Origin: Homoserinibacter sp. YIM 151385
GTDB taxonomy: Bacteria > Actinomycetota > Actinomycetes > Actinomycetales > Microbacteriaceae
Reading direction: 5' to 3'
DNA: 64,000 nt
NCBI RefSeq assembly: GCF_027912415.1
Contig: NZ_CP115175.1
Location: 2,480,001-2,544,000 of the forward strand
The position numbers and the translations under genes were made by a program. The stretch's first letter is position 1; the number at the start of each line of letters is the position of its first letter. The notes below the pieces were generated by a model that ran no database searches, had not been told where the DNA came from, and saw only the letters and a list, made by a program, of their open reading frames with translations. Shown one piece after another: positions 23,603 through 34,800 of the stretch.

Positions 23603-24432
23603 CCGCGCTCGCCGTCGTCGCGCCGGTCGTCGGCGCCCTCGGGCTCGCCATCGGCTCCTTCCTCAACGTCGTCGCCTACCGGGTGCCCGCGGGGCTCTCG
23701 GTCGTGCGCCCGGCATCCTCGTGCCCCGGCTGCGGCGCCGGGATCCGGAGCCGCGACAACGTGCCCGTACTCGGCTGGCTGCTGCTCGGCGGGCGCTGCC
23801 GCGACTGCCGCATGCGGATCTCGGCGCGCTACCCGGCCATCGAGGCCCTCACGGGGCTCGCGTTCGTCGTCGTGGCGCTCGTCTTCGCCCCCGCGATCTG
23901 GACCGCCGAGACGCCGCTCGCCTCCGCGGGCGCCGCCGTCCACCTCGTCGCGCTGCTCTACCTCGCCGCCATCTCGATCGCCCTCTCGGCCATCGACCTC
24001 GACGTGCACCGACTGCCCGATGCGATCGTGCTGCCCGCCTACCTCGTGAGCGGCGTGCTGCTCGCCGCGGCGGGGCTCCTCGCGGGACGCCCCGAGCTCC
24101 TGCTCGGCGCGCTCATCGGCGGCGCGGCGCTGTTCGCGTTCTACTTCCTCATCGCCTTCATCCGCCCCGGCGGCATGGGCTTCGGGGACATCAAGCTCGC
24201 CGGGGTGCTCGGACTGCACCTCGGCTACGCGGGACTCGCGCAGTCCGTCGTCGGGACGGCCGCCGCCTTCCTGCTCGGCGGCCTCGTCGCGATCGCGCTC
24301 ATCATCGTCCGCCGCGCCGAGCGCGGCGGCGGGATCCCGTTCGGCCCGTGGATGCTCGCGGGCGCCTGGATCGGGATCATCTCCGGCGAGCAGATCGCCG
24401 GCGCATACCTGTCGATCGTCGGCCTCGGCTGA
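23599..24432 (+). CDS. pilD: Prepilin peptidase / N-methyltransferase PilD
   Basis: A 277-residue polytopic aspartyl protease that cleaves prepilins after Gly and methylates the new N-terminus. The N-terminal methylase part has the tetracysteine zinc motif C42PGC45 and C67RDC70, after GSFLNVVAYRVP. The two catalytic aspartates are D133 (SAIDLD) and D197 in the signature GMGFGDIKL. About eight hydrophobic segments are visible. The ATG start overlaps the stop of the PilX-like gene. Its place inside the locus indicates that it serves these four prepilins. Confidence 0.95.
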   Translation: MTALAVVAPVVGALGLAIGSFLNVVAYRVPAGLSVVRPASSCPGCGAGIRSRDNVPVLGWLLLGGRCRDCRMRISARYPAIEALTGLAFVVVALVFAPAIWTAETPLASAGAAVHLVALLYLAAISIALSAIDLDVHRLPDAIVLPAYLVSGVLLAAAGLLAGRPELLLGALIGGAALFAFYFLIAFIRPGGMGFGDIKLAGVLGLHLGYAGLAQSVVGTAAAFLLGGLVAIALIIVRRAERGGGIPFGPWMLAGAWIGIISGEQIAGAYLSIVGLG

Positions 24433-24457
24433 CGACGGCGAACACAAGGGGGGAAAC

Positions 24458-25504
24458 ATGGCTTCGACGATCGTCGGGCTCGACATCGGGAACGGGGTGC
24501 TGCGCGCGGCGGAAGTCGCCGACGCGCTGAAGCCCAGGCCGACGCTGGTCCGCTACCACTCGATGGCGCTGCCGAAGGGCGCGGTCGCACGCGGGGAGGT
24601 GATCGAGAAGGACACCTTCACCTCGGCGCTCAAGCAGCTCTGGTCGCAGGCCGGCTTCAAGTCCAAGAAGGTCGTCCTCGGCGTCGGCAACCAGCGCGTG
24701 CTCGTCCGCGACCTCTCGGTGCCGAAGGCGCCGATCACGCAGATCCGCGAGTCGCTCCCGTTCCAGGTCCAGGAGCTCCTCCCGGTCCCGGTCGGCGACG
24801 CGCTCCTCGACTTCTACCCGACCTCCGCCTCGACGGGCGAGAGCGGCGAGATGGTCAACGGCCTGCTCATCGCGGCGGTCAAGGAGGTCGTGCTCACGAC
24901 CGTCTCCGCGGTGCAGGCGGCCGGCCTCGACCCGGTCGAGGTGGATCTCACGCAGTTCGCGCTCGCGCGGGCGCTCCTCGTCGGCGAGGGGGCTCGGGGC
25001 ACCGTCGCGCTGGTCCACGTCGGCGCGCAGAGCACGAGCGTCGTGCTCGCCGCCGACGGCATCCCGCGCTTCGTCCGCGTGATCTCGAACGGCAGCGACG
25101 ACGTCAACGCGGCCCTCACCGCCGAGGCGGGCATCGAGCCCGAGGAGGCGGAGCGCTACAAGCGCGGGCTCGGCCTCATCACGAACGGCCTGCGGCCCGA
25201 GTGGCAGCAGGCCTCGCAGATCATGTCGCGCGTGACCGGGGACCTCTTCGACAACGTCCGCAACACGCTGAGCTTCTACATCAACACCCGCCAGGGGGTG
25301 CAGATCGACCGGATCCTCGTCTCGGGTGGCGGCGCGCAGATGCCGGGCTTCGCCCAGGCGCTCGCCGAGCTGACCCGGATCCCGGTCGGCGCGCCCGACG
25401 TGTTCTCCCGGTTCTCCGTCGCGCGCAGCGTCGACGAGCGCCACCGGGCGGACGCCACCGGACTGCCCGTCGCCGCGGGCCTCGCGATCGGGAGCCGAGC
25501 ATGA
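24458..25504 (+). CDS. pilM: Type IV pilus assembly protein PilM
   Basis: A 348-residue actin-like (FtsA-fold) cytoplasmic protein that binds PilN and links the motor to the alignment complex. The nucleotide-binding motifs are IVGLDIGNGVLRAAEV at the N-terminus, ALVHVGAQSTSVVL (about 187) and RILVSGGGAQMPGFAQAL (about 285). ATG follows AAGGGGGGAAAC, a strong ribosome-binding site 25 nt after pilD. Its stop overlaps the pilN start (ATGA). Confidence 0.93.
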   Translation: MASTIVGLDIGNGVLRAAEVADALKPRPTLVRYHSMALPKGAVARGEVIEKDTFTSALKQLWSQAGFKSKKVVLGVGNQRVLVRDLSVPKAPITQIRESLPFQVQELLPVPVGDALLDFYPTSASTGESGEMVNGLLIAAVKEVVLTTVSAVQAAGLDPVEVDLTQFALARALLVGEGARGTVALVHVGAQSTSVVLAADGIPRFVRVISNGSDDVNAALTAEAGIEPEEAERYKRGLGLITNGLRPEWQQASQIMSRVTGDLFDNVRNTLSFYINTRQGVQIDRILVSGGGAQMPGFAQALAELTRIPVGAPDVFSRFSVARSVDERHRADATGLPVAAGLAIGSRA

Positions 25505-26301
25505 CCGCCATCGCCCCCGGGCAGCCCGCCGAGGCGCCCGCGACCGCGGCGCCGGCCGCTCCCGCGAAGGGCGCGAAGGCGCCGAAGGGCGCGAAGGCTC
25601 CGAAGGCGGCCAAGCCCGCCAAGCCGCCGCGCACCGCGCCCGCCAAGGGGCGCACGCAGGGTGGGCCGCCCGAGCCGCGCGCGAACCTGCTCCCGCCTGA
25701 GGTCGCGCAGAACGCCCGCAGCCGCGGCGTGCGCCGATCGCTGCGCATGCTCGTCGTCGGGGTGCTCGCGATCGTCCTGCTCGTGAGCGGCGCGTCCTGG
25801 TACTTCGCGACGACCAAGGTCACCGCGCTGGGCGACGCCGTGCTCGAGACCGACGACCTGCAGCTCGCGCTCCTCGACAAGGCCGAGGTCCGCGCGACCG
25901 TCGACGACATCGCGCGCCGCGAGGCCGGCATCCGCGTGGGCGGCTCGACCGACATCGACTGGGCCTCCTACCTCGCGGACCTCGAGGGGAAGCTGCCGAA
26001 GGACGTCGAGCTCACCCAGGTGGTCGTCGATCAGGCCGACATCCAGACGCCGTACGTCCAGTCGACGGTGCCGCTGGAGGGGGAGCGCATCGCGACCCTC
26101 GTCTTCACGGCGACCTCGAGCAAGCTCCCGCAGATCCCGGACTGGATCGACGAGCTCTCGAGCCTCGACGGCTTCGCCGACGCCTCGCCCGGCAGCGTCG
26201 ACCTCGCCGACGGCGTCTACACCGCCACCGTCACCATGCACATCAACACCGAGGCGTACTCTTCCCGGTTCGCGCCGAAGCCCGAGGGGAGCGAGCAGTG
26301 A
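25501..26301 (+). CDS. pilN: Type IV pilus alignment protein PilN
   Basis: A 266-residue bitopic membrane protein. Residues 1-55 are a Lys/Ala/Pro-rich tail with KGAKAPKGAKAPKAAK-type repeats, much longer than in Proteobacteria. Next comes PRANLLPPEVAQNARSRG (58-75), the short motif that PilM binds in this family. One transmembrane helix spans about 80-102 and an extracellular ferredoxin-like domain follows. It forms a heterodimer with PilO. The start overlaps pilM and the stop overlaps pilO. Confidence 0.88.
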   Translation: MTAIAPGQPAEAPATAAPAAPAKGAKAPKGAKAPKAAKPAKPPRTAPAKGRTQGGPPEPRANLLPPEVAQNARSRGVRRSLRMLVVGVLAIVLLVSGASWYFATTKVTALGDAVLETDDLQLALLDKAEVRATVDDIARREAGIRVGGSTDIDWASYLADLEGKLPKDVELTQVVVDQADIQTPYVQSTVPLEGERIATLVFTATSSKLPQIPDWIDELSSLDGFADASPGSVDLADGVYTATVTMHINTEAYSSRFAPKPEGSEQ

Positions 26302-27044
26302 GACTCGACAACCGTCTCTGGATCCTGATCACCGCGATCCTCAGCGTCGGCCTGCTCGCGGGCGGCTGGTTCATCGGCGTCGCGCCGAGCCTCGCCGTCG
26401 CGGCGGCGGCCGACCTCGAGCGCGAGGACACGGTCGCCCAGAACGACGACCTCCGTGCGCAGCTCACCGAGCTCGAGAGCGTCGAGGGCACCATGCCGAC
26501 CCTCGAGGGGGAGCTCGAGGACCTCCGCACCGCCATCCCCGCGGGCGTCTCCGGCTCGTCCTTCATCGCGGAGGTGAACGAGCTGGCCGACAAGGCCGAC
26601 GTGACGCTCACCTCGATCGCGATCGGCGAGCCGGCGCCCTACGTGCCGCCCGGCCCGCCGCCGTCGACCGAGCCCGAGGCTCCCGCCGAGGGCGAGGAGT
26701 CGGAGGAGGCCGCGTCCGGTCCCGTCGCGGGCGCTGCGGCCGCCGGCGTGGCGCCGGCGGGCCCGATCCCGCTGACGGACCCGCTCGTCACCTCCGAGAG
26801 CTTCCTCGTCGTGCAGGTCGAGCTCCGCGTGGAGGGCGACCAGGGCAAGGTGCGCGACTTCCTCTCGCGCCTCCAGGAGGGCGAGCGCCTCGTGCTCGTC
26901 ACGAAGTTCAACTACGGGAATCAGGACTCGGCGGGCGAGGGCGGCAGCGTCGGTGCCTACTCGGTCGCGGCGACCGGGCTCATGTACGCCTTCCGCGACA
27001 CGACGGCCGCGGCCGCGCCCGCGGTCGAGCAGGCCGCCGGATAG
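26298..27044 (+). CDS. pilO: Type IV pilus alignment protein PilO
   Basis: A 248-residue bitopic protein, partner of PilN. One transmembrane helix (8-27) is followed by a coiled coil (about 35-80, LEREDTVAQNDDLRAQL) and a ferredoxin-like domain that is interrupted by a Pro/Glu/Ala-rich loop (about 115-155). No PilP or PilQ gene follows, as expected for a cell without an outer membrane. It is the last gene of the locus; tandem hairpins start 15 nt after its stop. Confidence 0.88.
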   Translation: MRLDNRLWILITAILSVGLLAGGWFIGVAPSLAVAAAADLEREDTVAQNDDLRAQLTELESVEGTMPTLEGELEDLRTAIPAGVSGSSFIAEVNELADKADVTLTSIAIGEPAPYVPPGPPPSTEPEAPAEGEESEEAASGPVAGAAAAGVAPAGPIPLTDPLVTSESFLVVQVELRVEGDQGKVRDFLSRLQEGERLVLVTKFNYGNQDSAGEGGSVGAYSVAATGLMYAFRDTTAAAAPAVEQAAG

Positions 27045-27059
27045 CGGCCGCGACAGACG

Positions 27060-27090
27060 GGAGCGCCCGCGCCCCCCTTGCGGGCGCTCC
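27060..27090 (+). terminator. First of two tandem terminators after pilO
   Basis: An 11-bp perfect stem, GGAGCGCCCGC (27060-27070) with 27080-27090 and a 9-nt loop. Confidence 0.8.
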
Positions 27091-27095
27091 TCACC

Positions 27096-27130
27096 ACGAC
27101 GCCCGGACGGCCCTGCCGTCCGGGCGTCGT
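27096..27130 (+). terminator. Second tandem terminator after pilO
   Basis: A 15-bp perfect stem, 27096-27110 (ACGACGCCCGGACGG) with 27116-27130 and a CCCTG loop. Together with the first hairpin it insulates the str operon from the pil locus. Confidence 0.85.
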
Positions 27131-27145
27131 CCCATCCCCGCCGCC

Positions 27146-27175
27146 TTGCACGCCTGGCGTCGCACGGAGTAACAT
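27146..27175 (+). promoter_or_regulatory. Putative str operon promoter
   Basis: TTGCAC (27146-27151) and TAACAT (27170-27175) are separated by 18 nt, a good match to actinobacterial sigma-A boxes. Transcription would start near 27182, leaving a leader of about 140 nt before rpsL. Confidence 0.6.
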
Positions 27176-27320
27176 CGGTGTGTCTGTGCGTTCTCGCGCG
27201 GGCGGGATTCCGGCCTCGCGGCCGGGCCCCCACGGCATATCCGCCGGCACGGCCGGGCGGATTCCGATGGAAAACATCACCCATCAAACGCTGTCACCGT
27301 GCAGCAGAGGAGATTCAGTA

Positions 27321-27695
27321 GTGCCCACCATCCAGCAGCTGGTCCGCAAGGGCCGCTCGCCGAAGGTCGTCAAGACCAAGGCGCCGGCCCTCAAGGCCAA
27401 CCCGCAGCAGCGCGGCGTCTGCACCCGCGTCTACACCACGACCCCGAAGAAGCCGAACTCGGCGCTTCGCAAGGTCGCCCGTGTGAAGCTCTCCAACGGC
27501 ACCGAGGTGACCGCGTACATCCCGGGCGAGGGTCACAACCTCCAGGAGCACTCGATGGTGCTCGTCCGCGGCGGTCGTGTGAAGGACCTCCCCGGCGTCC
27601 GCTACAAGATCGTGCGCGGCGCGCTCGACACCCAGGCCGTGAAGAACCGTCAGCAGGCCCGCAGCCGCTACGGCGCGAAGAAGGACAAGAAGTAA
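27321..27695 (+). CDS. rpsL: 30S ribosomal protein S12
   Basis: A 124-residue decoding-centre protein of the 30S subunit. The streptomycin-determining positions are wild type: Lys in [15 protein letters not shown] (about 43) and Lys/Pro in [15 protein letters not shown] (about 88), so susceptibility is predicted. The start is GTG at 27321, with GAGGAG 8 nt upstream. The TAA stop shares its last A with the ATG of rpsG. Confidence 0.98.
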   Translation: MPTIQQLVRKGRSPKVVKTKAPALKANPQQRGVCTRVYTTTPKKPNSALRKVARVKLSNGTEVTAYIPGEGHNLQEHSMVLVRGGRVKDLPGVRYKIVRGALDTQAVKNRQQARSRYGAKKDKK

Positions 27696-28165
27696 TGCCT
27701 CGCAAGGGACCCGCCCCGAAGCGCCCCGTGGTCGCCGACCCGGTCTACGGCGCACCCATCGTCTCGCAGCTCGTGAACAAGATCCTCGTCGACGGCAAGA
27801 AGGCCATCGCCGAGCGCATCGTCTACGGCGCCCTCGAGACCGTCGCGACGAAGTCCGGCCAGGATGCCGTCGTCGTGCTCAAGAAGGCGCTCGACAACGT
27901 GCGCCCCACCCTCGAGGTCAAGAGCCGCCGCGTCGGCGGCTCGACCTACCAGGTCCCGGTTGAGGTCAAGCCGCACCGCGCGAACACGCTCGCACTGCGC
28001 TGGCTCACCTCCTACGCCAAGTCGCGTCGCGAGAAGACCATGACCGAGCGCCTCACGAACGAGATCCTCGACGCCTCCAACGGCCTCGGCGCCGCCGTGA
28101 AGCGCCGCGAGGACACCCACAAGATGGCCGAGTCGAACCGCGCGTTCGCTCACTACCGCTGGTAA
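27695..28165 (+). CDS. rpsG: 30S ribosomal protein S7
   Basis: A 156-residue protein that nucleates assembly of the 16S rRNA 3' domain and contacts the E-site tRNA. The sequence [19 protein letters not shown] through [15 protein letters not shown] is typical in length and composition. It is translationally coupled to rpsL by a one-base overlap and separated from fusA by a hairpin. Confidence 0.98.
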   Translation: MPRKGPAPKRPVVADPVYGAPIVSQLVNKILVDGKKAIAERIVYGALETVATKSGQDAVVVLKKALDNVRPTLEVKSRRVGGSTYQVPVEVKPHRANTLALRWLTSYAKSRREKTMTERLTNEILDASNGLGAAVKRREDTHKMAESNRAFAHYRW

Positions 28166-28183
28166 CCACCACTCCGCTGCTCG

Positions 28184-28212
28184 GAGGGCGCGGCGAGAAC
28201 CGCCGCGCCCTC
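28184..28212 (+). terminator. Hairpin between rpsG and fusA
   Basis: A 12-bp perfect stem, GAGGGCGCGGCG (28184-28195) with 28201-28212 and an AGAAC loop. It may attenuate transcription between the ribosomal protein genes and the elongation factor genes. Complete termination is unlikely, since no promoter is evident after it. Confidence 0.55.
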
Positions 28213-28240
28213 TGAAGCCGCACTTCCCGAAAGGAACCCC

Positions 28241-30355
28241 GTGGCACAGGACGTGCTCACCGACCTCTCGAAGGTCCGCAACTTCGGCATCATGGCCCAC
28301 ATCGATGCCGGCAAGACCACCACGACCGAGCGCATCCTGTTCTACACGGGCATCAACCACAAGATCGGCGAGGTGCACGACGGCGCCGCGACGATGGACT
28401 GGATGGCGCAGGAGCAGGAGCGAGGGATCACGATCACCTCGGCTGCCACCACCTGCTTCTGGGAGGGCATCCAGCTCAACATCATCGACACGCCCGGCCA
28501 CGTCGACTTCACGGTCGAGGTCGAGCGCAACCTGCGCGTCCTCGACGGCGCGGTCGCCGTCTTCGACGGCAAGGAGGGCGTCGAGCCCCAGTCCGAGACC
28601 GTCTGGCGTCAGGCCGACAAGTACGACGTCCCCCGCATCTGCTTCGTCAACAAGATGGACAAGCTCGGCGCGGACTTCTACTTCACCGTCGACACGATCA
28701 TCAAGCGCCTCGGCGCGAAGCCGCTCGTGATGCAGATCCCGATCGGCGCCGAGTCGAGCTTCGAGGGCGTCGTCGACCTCGTCTACATGCGCGCGCTCAC
28801 CTGGCGCGGCGACGCCAAGGGCGATGTGGCGATGGGCGCCAAGTACGAGATCGAGCCCATCCCGGCCGACCTCCAGGAGAAGGCGGAGGAGTACCGCCAG
28901 AAGCTCCTCGAGACCGTCGCCGAGTCGGACGACGCGCTGCTCGAGAAGTTCTTCGGCGGCGAGGAGCTCACCCCCGAGGAGATCAAGGGCGCCGTCCGCA
29001 AGATGGTCATCGCCTCCGAGATCTACCCCGTCTTCTGCGGCTCCGCGTTCAAGAACCGCGGCGTGCAGCCGATGCTCGACGCGGTCGTCGACTACCTCCC
29101 GTCGCCGCTCGACGTGCCGGCGGTCGAGGGCCACGACGTCCGCGACGAGGAGAAGGTCATCGAGCGCAAGGCGGACTCCTCGGAGCCCTTCGCCGCGCTC
29201 GCGTTCAAGATCATGACGCACCCGTTCTTCGGGCGCCTCACCTACATCCGCGTGTACTCGGGCCAGCTCGAGTCGGGCGGCCAGATCGTGAACTCCACGA
29301 AGGGCAAGAAGGAGCGCATCGGGAAGATCTTCCAGATGCACGCCAACAAGGAGAACCCGGTCCCCTCGGTGACCGCGGGGCACATCTACGCGGTCATCGG
29401 CCTCAAGGACACGACCACGGGCGACACCCTCTCCGACTCGGCGAACCAGGTCATCCTCGAGTCGATGACCTTCCCGGAGCCCGTCATCGAGGTCGCGATC
29501 GAGCCCAAGACGAAGGCCGACCAGGAGAAGCTGGGCACCGCGATCCAGAAGCTCGCGGAAGAGGACCCGACGTTCCGCACCGAGCAGAACCAGGAGACCG
29601 GCCAGACCATCATCAAGGGCATGGGCGAGCTCCACCTCGACATCCTCGTCGACCGCATGAAGCGCGAGTTCAACGTCGAGGCGAACGTCGGCAAGCCCCA
29701 GGTCGCGTACCGCGAGACCATCCGCAAGACGGTCGAGAAGTACGACTACACCCACAAGAAGCAGACGGGTGGATCGGGTCAGTTCGCGAAGGTCCAGATC
29801 ACCATCGAGCCGATGGAGGTCACCCCGGAGACGTCCTACGAGTTCGTGAACGCCGTCACCGGCGGTCGCGTGCCCCGCGAGTACATCCCCTCGGTCGACC
29901 ACGGCATCGTGGACGCCATGCAGGTCGGCGTCCTCGCCGGCTACCCGACGGTGGGCGTCAAGGCGACCCTCGTCGACGGCGCCTCGCACGACGTCGACTC
30001 CTCGGAGATGGCGTTCAAGATCGCCGGATCGATCGCGTACAAGGAGGCCGCGCGCCGTGCGGACCCCGTGCTGCTCGAGCCGCTCATGGCCGTCGAGGTC
30101 CGCACGCCCGAGGAGTACATGGGCGATGTGATCGGCGACATCAACTCCCGTCGCGGCCAGATCCAGTCGATGGAGGACGCCACCGGCGTCAAGGTCGTCT
30201 CGGCGAAGGTCCCGCTGTCGGAGATGTTCGGCTACGTCGGCGACCTGCGCTCGAAGACCTCGGGCCGCGCCGTGTACTCGATGACCTTCGACAGCTACGC
30301 TGAGGTCCCCAGGGCCGTGGCGGACGAGATCGTCCAGAAGAGCAAGGGCGAGTAA
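28241..30355 (+). CDS. fusA: Elongation factor G
   Basis: A 704-residue translocase GTPase. The G motifs are [22 protein letters not shown] and NKMDK, with switch [15 protein letters not shown]. Domains II-V follow with normal length. The start is GTG at 28241 after AAAGGAAC. No insertions or resistance changes were recognised. It is the third gene of the str operon; tuf follows after 108 nt. Confidence 0.98.
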   Translation: MAQDVLTDLSKVRNFGIMAHIDAGKTTTTERILFYTGINHKIGEVHDGAATMDWMAQEQERGITITSAATTCFWEGIQLNIIDTPGHVDFTVEVERNLRVLDGAVAVFDGKEGVEPQSETVWRQADKYDVPRICFVNKMDKLGADFYFTVDTIIKRLGAKPLVMQIPIGAESSFEGVVDLVYMRALTWRGDAKGDVAMGAKYEIEPIPADLQEKAEEYRQKLLETVAESDDALLEKFFGGEELTPEEIKGAVRKMVIASEIYPVFCGSAFKNRGVQPMLDAVVDYLPSPLDVPAVEGHDVRDEEKVIERKADSSEPFAALAFKIMTHPFFGRLTYIRVYSGQLESGGQIVNSTKGKKERIGKIFQMHANKENPVPSVTAGHIYAVIGLKDTTTGDTLSDSANQVILESMTFPEPVIEVAIEPKTKADQEKLGTAIQKLAEEDPTFRTEQNQETGQTIIKGMGELHLDILVDRMKREFNVEANVGKPQVAYRETIRKTVEKYDYTHKKQTGGSGQFAKVQITIEPMEVTPETSYEFVNAVTGGRVPREYIPSVDHGIVDAMQVGVLAGYPTVGVKATLVDGASHDVDSSEMAFKIAGSIAYKEAARRADPVLLEPLMAVEVRTPEEYMGDVIGDINSRRGQIQSMEDATGVKVVSAKVPLSEMFGYVGDLRSKTSGRAVYSMTFDSYAEVPRAVADEIVQKSKGE

Positions 30356-30463
30356 CGCCTGCAATACTTGTCGGCTGAGTCAGTTATCGCAGTCGGCGAC
30401 CCAGGGCCTCACAGCCTGACAACTCAAAGTAGAAACGCAATCGAGTCCTGAGGAGGACCCACA

Positions 30464-31657
30464 GTGGCTAAGGCCAAGTTCGAGCGGACCAAGCCGCACG
30501 TGAACATCGGAACGATCGGTCACGTCGACCACGGCAAGACGACGCTCACCGCCGCGATCTCGAAGACGCTCGCGGAGAAGTACCCGTCGGACGTCAACGT
30601 CCTTCGCGACTTCGCGTCGATCGACTCGGCTCCCGAGGAGCGCCAGCGCGGCATCACGATCAACATCTCGCACGTCGAGTACGAGACGCCGAAGCGCCAC
30701 TACGCGCACGTCGACGCCCCGGGTCACGCCGACTACATCAAGAACATGATCACCGGTGCGGCCCAGATGGACGGCGCGATCCTCGTGGTCGCGGCGACCG
30801 ACGGCCCCATGGCGCAGACCCGCGAGCACGTGCTGCTCGCGAAGCAGGTCGGCGTGCCGTACCTGCTCGTCGCGCTCAACAAGTCGGACATGGTCGACGA
30901 CGAGGAGATCCTGGAGCTCGTCGAGCTCGAGGTGCGCGAGCTCCTCTCCTCGCAGGACTTCGACGGCGACAACGCCCCCGTCGTGCGCGTCTCGGGCCTC
31001 AAGGCGCTCGAGGGCGACGCCCAGTGGACGCAGTCGATCCTCGACCTCATGGAGGCCGTGGACGACAACGTGCCGGACCCGGTGCGCGACAAGGACAAGC
31101 CCTTCCTCATGCCCGTCGAGGACGTCTTCACGATCACCGGTCGTGGCACCGTCGTCACGGGTCGTGCCGAGCGCGGCACCCTCGCGATCAACTCCGAGGT
31201 CGAGATCGTCGGCATCCGCCCGACGCAGAAGACCACGGTCACCGGTATCGAGATGTTCCACAAGCAGCTCGACGAGGCCTGGGCCGGCGAGAACTGCGGT
31301 CTGCTCCTCCGCGGCACCAAGCGCGAGGACGTCGAGCGCGGCCAGGTCGTCGTGAAGCCGGGCTCGGTCACCCCTCACACGAACTTCGAGGGCACCGCGT
31401 ACATCCTCTCGAAGGACGAGGGCGGCCGTCACAACCCGTTCTACGCGAACTACCGTCCGCAGTTCTACTTCCGCACCACGGACGTCACCGGCGTCATCAC
31501 GCTGCCCGAGGGCACCGAGATGGTCATGCCCGGCGACACCACCGACATGTCGGTCGAGCTCATCCAGCCGATCGCCATGGAGGAGGGCCTCGGCTTCGCG
31601 ATCCGCGAGGGCGGGCGCACCGTCGGCGCCGGCAAGGTGACGAAGATCAACAAGTAG
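30464..31657 (+). CDS. tuf: Elongation factor Tu
   Basis: A 397-residue GTPase that brings aminoacyl-tRNA to the ribosome. The motifs [20 protein letters not shown] and [12 protein letters not shown] are intact. The GTG start has a strong GAGGAGGA site. The 108-nt gap after fusA probably holds a separate promoter, as is usual for tuf; no confident hexamers were found, but CTGACAACT recurs from the rpoB leader. It is closed by a UUCG-loop terminator. Confidence 0.98.
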   Translation: MAKAKFERTKPHVNIGTIGHVDHGKTTLTAAISKTLAEKYPSDVNVLRDFASIDSAPEERQRGITINISHVEYETPKRHYAHVDAPGHADYIKNMITGAAQMDGAILVVAATDGPMAQTREHVLLAKQVGVPYLLVALNKSDMVDDEEILELVELEVRELLSSQDFDGDNAPVVRVSGLKALEGDAQWTQSILDLMEAVDDNVPDPVRDKDKPFLMPVEDVFTITGRGTVVTGRAERGTLAINSEVEIVGIRPTQKTTVTGIEMFHKQLDEAWAGENCGLLLRGTKREDVERGQVVVKPGSVTPHTNFEGTAYILSKDEGGRHNPFYANYRPQFYFRTTDVTGVITLPEGTEMVMPGDTTDMSVELIQPIAMEEGLGFAIREGGRTVGAGKVTKINK

Positions 31658-31690
31658 TTCCCATCAGGACCTCGTCCTGACGAACTCCCG

Positions 31691-31726
31691 GAGAGGGGGT
31701 CGGGCCTTCGGGCCCGGCCCCCTCTC
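31691..31726 (+). terminator. str operon terminator with UUCG loop
   Basis: A 16-bp stem with one G-U pair, GAGAGGGGGTCGGGCC (31691-31706) with 31711-31726, closed by a TTCG tetraloop. A smaller hairpin, TCAGGAC/GTCCTGA (31664-31680), precedes it. Confidence 0.9.
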
Positions 31727-31780
31727 CGCATCTCGCGCCGTCGCTCGCGTTCCGCCCCCGAACTGGGGGGCGCTCCGAGG

Positions 31781-31810
31781 TTGTTCGCAGCTTCGGCGCG
31801 GGGTGATACT
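31781..31810 (+). promoter_or_regulatory. Putative promoter of the secreted protease gene
   Basis: TTGTTC (31781-31786) and GATACT (31805-31810) are separated by 18 nt, 55 nt before the GTG start. Confidence 0.5.
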
Positions 31811-31864
31811 TCGGGCAATGCTCGCGTTCTGCGGGCATCCGACTCCTTCACCGAGAGCACCGTC

Positions 31865-34800
31865 GTGACGACTTCCATGCCCGGCCGCCTCGCGGCCCTG
31901 CTGACTGCGGCAGCCGTCGCGGCATCCGTCCTGATCCCCGTCGCCTCCGCGTCCGCGGCGTCCGAGCGCGCGAGCGCCGCTGCGGCGCAGCCGGCGAACC
32001 TGGAGGTGACGGGCTACCTGACCCGCACCTCGGAGCACGTGCACGGGCACGATCGCGAGCTCGGCGAGACGCCGCTCTTCCGCGTCGTCGGCAAGGGCTA
32101 CCTGCGCGTCGACGTCTCGGGTGTCGAGCTCGGCGCCGGTGCAGCCGGCAAGCTCACGCTCGGCCTCGCCGCGCCCGCGACGGTCGCCGCGATCGACGAT
32201 GCGGACGCGCGCTTCGAGGCCCTCGCCGCGGCGAGCTTCGACACCCCGGTGAAGGTCGTCGACATCGCCGAGTCGGGCCTGAAGACGAAGGGCCTCGTCA
32301 ACCAGACGCCGGCCGCGGCCGCGCGGCACAAGGTGTACGCGGTGCTCGTCACGCCGAAGAACGTCGACCAGACGCGCTCGCCCGCCGACCAGACGGTCGC
32401 TGCGGTCAAGGCCTCGGTCGCGCACTCCGACGAGTACTGGATGCAGCAGTCCGGCGGCAAGGTCGGCTTCGACCTCGTCGGCACGGTGCCGCTCTACAAC
32501 AGCGCCTACAGCTGCGATGTCGACGTCGAGGTCAACGCCGACCGGATCTGGGCGGAGGCCGCGAAGAAGGCGACCGCCGAGCTGGGCTACCAGGACGCGC
32601 AGAACGCGCACCTCGCGCTGTTCTTCCCCTCGGCCGCCGACTGCGGCGGCGCGATCGGCCTCGGCACGATCGGCTGGGGGATCAACACGGGCGGCCTGAC
32701 CTGGACGATCGGCACGGACGCGCTCATCGAGCAGGCGACGCTCGCCCACGAGCTCGGCCACAACCTCTCCTTCGGCCACGCCAGCTGGCTGGACTGCGCG
32801 GCGACCGCGCCCCAGCCCGGCGTCGCGGCCACCGGCTCCTTCTGCCAGGTGAAGCACTACGGCGACGTCTCGGACGTCATGGGCTATGGGCTCACCGAGA
32901 CCACGGGCGGAGCGCTCTCGAGCCCCAGCGCCATCCGCGCGAACCTCTGGAACGCAGCCGACTACGCCGTCACCTCGCCGGGCTCGACCACGAGCCACAC
33001 GCTCAACTCGGTCAGCTCGAACACCGGCAAGCGCGCCGTCGTCGTGCAGGCGGCGGATGGCGTCGAGTACTTCGTCGAGTACCGCAACCGCACCGACGAG
33101 GACGCGCCGCTCGCGGCCGGCTACGACTGCCCCGACCAGACCGAGCCCGAGCTCCACTGCACCGCGCCCGCCACGGACGGCATCCGCGTGCTGCGGGTCG
33201 CGCCCTCGGACGTGAAGGGCTTCCCGGGCGACGACAGCTACCTCATCGGCCGCCGTCCGGTGCCGTCGCAGGGCCTCCAGGTGCGCACGAACTACGTCGC
33301 GGGCGAGACCTTCGCGACTCAGGGCGTCTCGGTCAACGTGACCGCGGTGAGCGGCGCGACGGCGACCGTCTCGGTCACGGCGCCCAGCCTGATCCCGCGC
33401 AATGACGAGGTCTACATCCAGCCGACCGCGAGCTATGACGGGAAGATGCGCGTCGGCGACACCTGGACCGCGATCCTCGGCGACAGCTGGCGTGGCGCGA
33501 GCCCGAGCTTCCAGTGGTACCGCGCGACGAGCAGCACCAAGGTCGCGATCGCGGGCGCCACGGGCCGGAGCTACAAGCTCACGACCTCCGACCTCGGCCG
33601 CTACATCAGCGTCGTCGCCAGCGTCGCCGGCGCGCCCTCCGTCTCCCACCCCGGCACGCAGTACGCGGGCTACGGACCGATCTCGGCGGGTGTCGTCGAG
33701 CGCGGGTACGTCTCGATCGACGCGAGCGAGACACCGCTCAAGGCCGTACTCGAAGGCTGGCGCACGGGAGGCGAGAGCTTCATGTACCAGTGGTACCGCA
33801 GCGGCGAGGCGATCTCGGGCGCCACCTCGTCGACCTACACGCCTTCGACGAAAGACGCCGGAGGTGCGCGACTGCGCGTCCGCGTGACCGCCTCGAAGTC
33901 CGGCTACACCTCGATCAGCGCCTACTCCGCCTACGGCGACTTCTCGCTGACGAAGGTCGGAACCGGCGCCGCGGCGATCTCGGGAGACGTCCGGGTCGGC
34001 TCGACGCTGACCGCCTCCTCGAGCGTCGTGACGACGCCTGCCTCGACGCCGAAGTACCAGTGGTACCGCGGCTCGAAGGCGATCTCGGGTGCGACGGCGT
34101 CGACCTACATGCCCACGAGCTCCGACTACGGCTTCACGCTGCGCGTCCGGGCGCTGCACACGGCACCGGGCCGCGCGCCGCTGGCGGTCTACAGCCCGTA
34201 CACCGCCAAGGTCGCCGCCGGCGTCCTCGAGGGCTCACGCGCGCTTCCGATCGTGACGCAGTCGAGCACGAAGCTGACGGCCGCGCTGGTGCCGGGATCC
34301 ATCACGACGCCCTCCGTCAAGCTGAGCTACCAGTGGTACCGGGACTCCTCGGCGATCAGCAAGGCCACCTCGTCGAGCTACACGATGACGGGCTCGGACT
34401 ACGGCCACACGGTCTCCGTGCGCGTCACCGTCTCGAAGACCGCGTACAGCACCGTCCGGATGTACTCGGAGAAGATCGACTACTCGATCTACCCCTCGGA
34501 GAAGATCGTCATCTCGGGCATCGCGAAGGTCGGCGAGACGCTCACCGCGACGCAGCCAGACTGGAACGCCGACCTCGCCGAGGGCTACCCGGCCTACCGC
34601 TGGTATCGCAGCGGCACCGCGATCTCGGGTGCGACCTCTCCCAGCTACACGCTGACCGCCTCGGACTACGGCAAGACGATCACGGCCAAGGTCACGGCCC
34701 GGGCCACCGGTCGGCTGAGCTACGTCAAGTCGACGAGCGGGACGGCGAAGGTCGGCCGCGGCAGCATCCCCGCCGAGACCCCGACCGTGATCTACGACGG

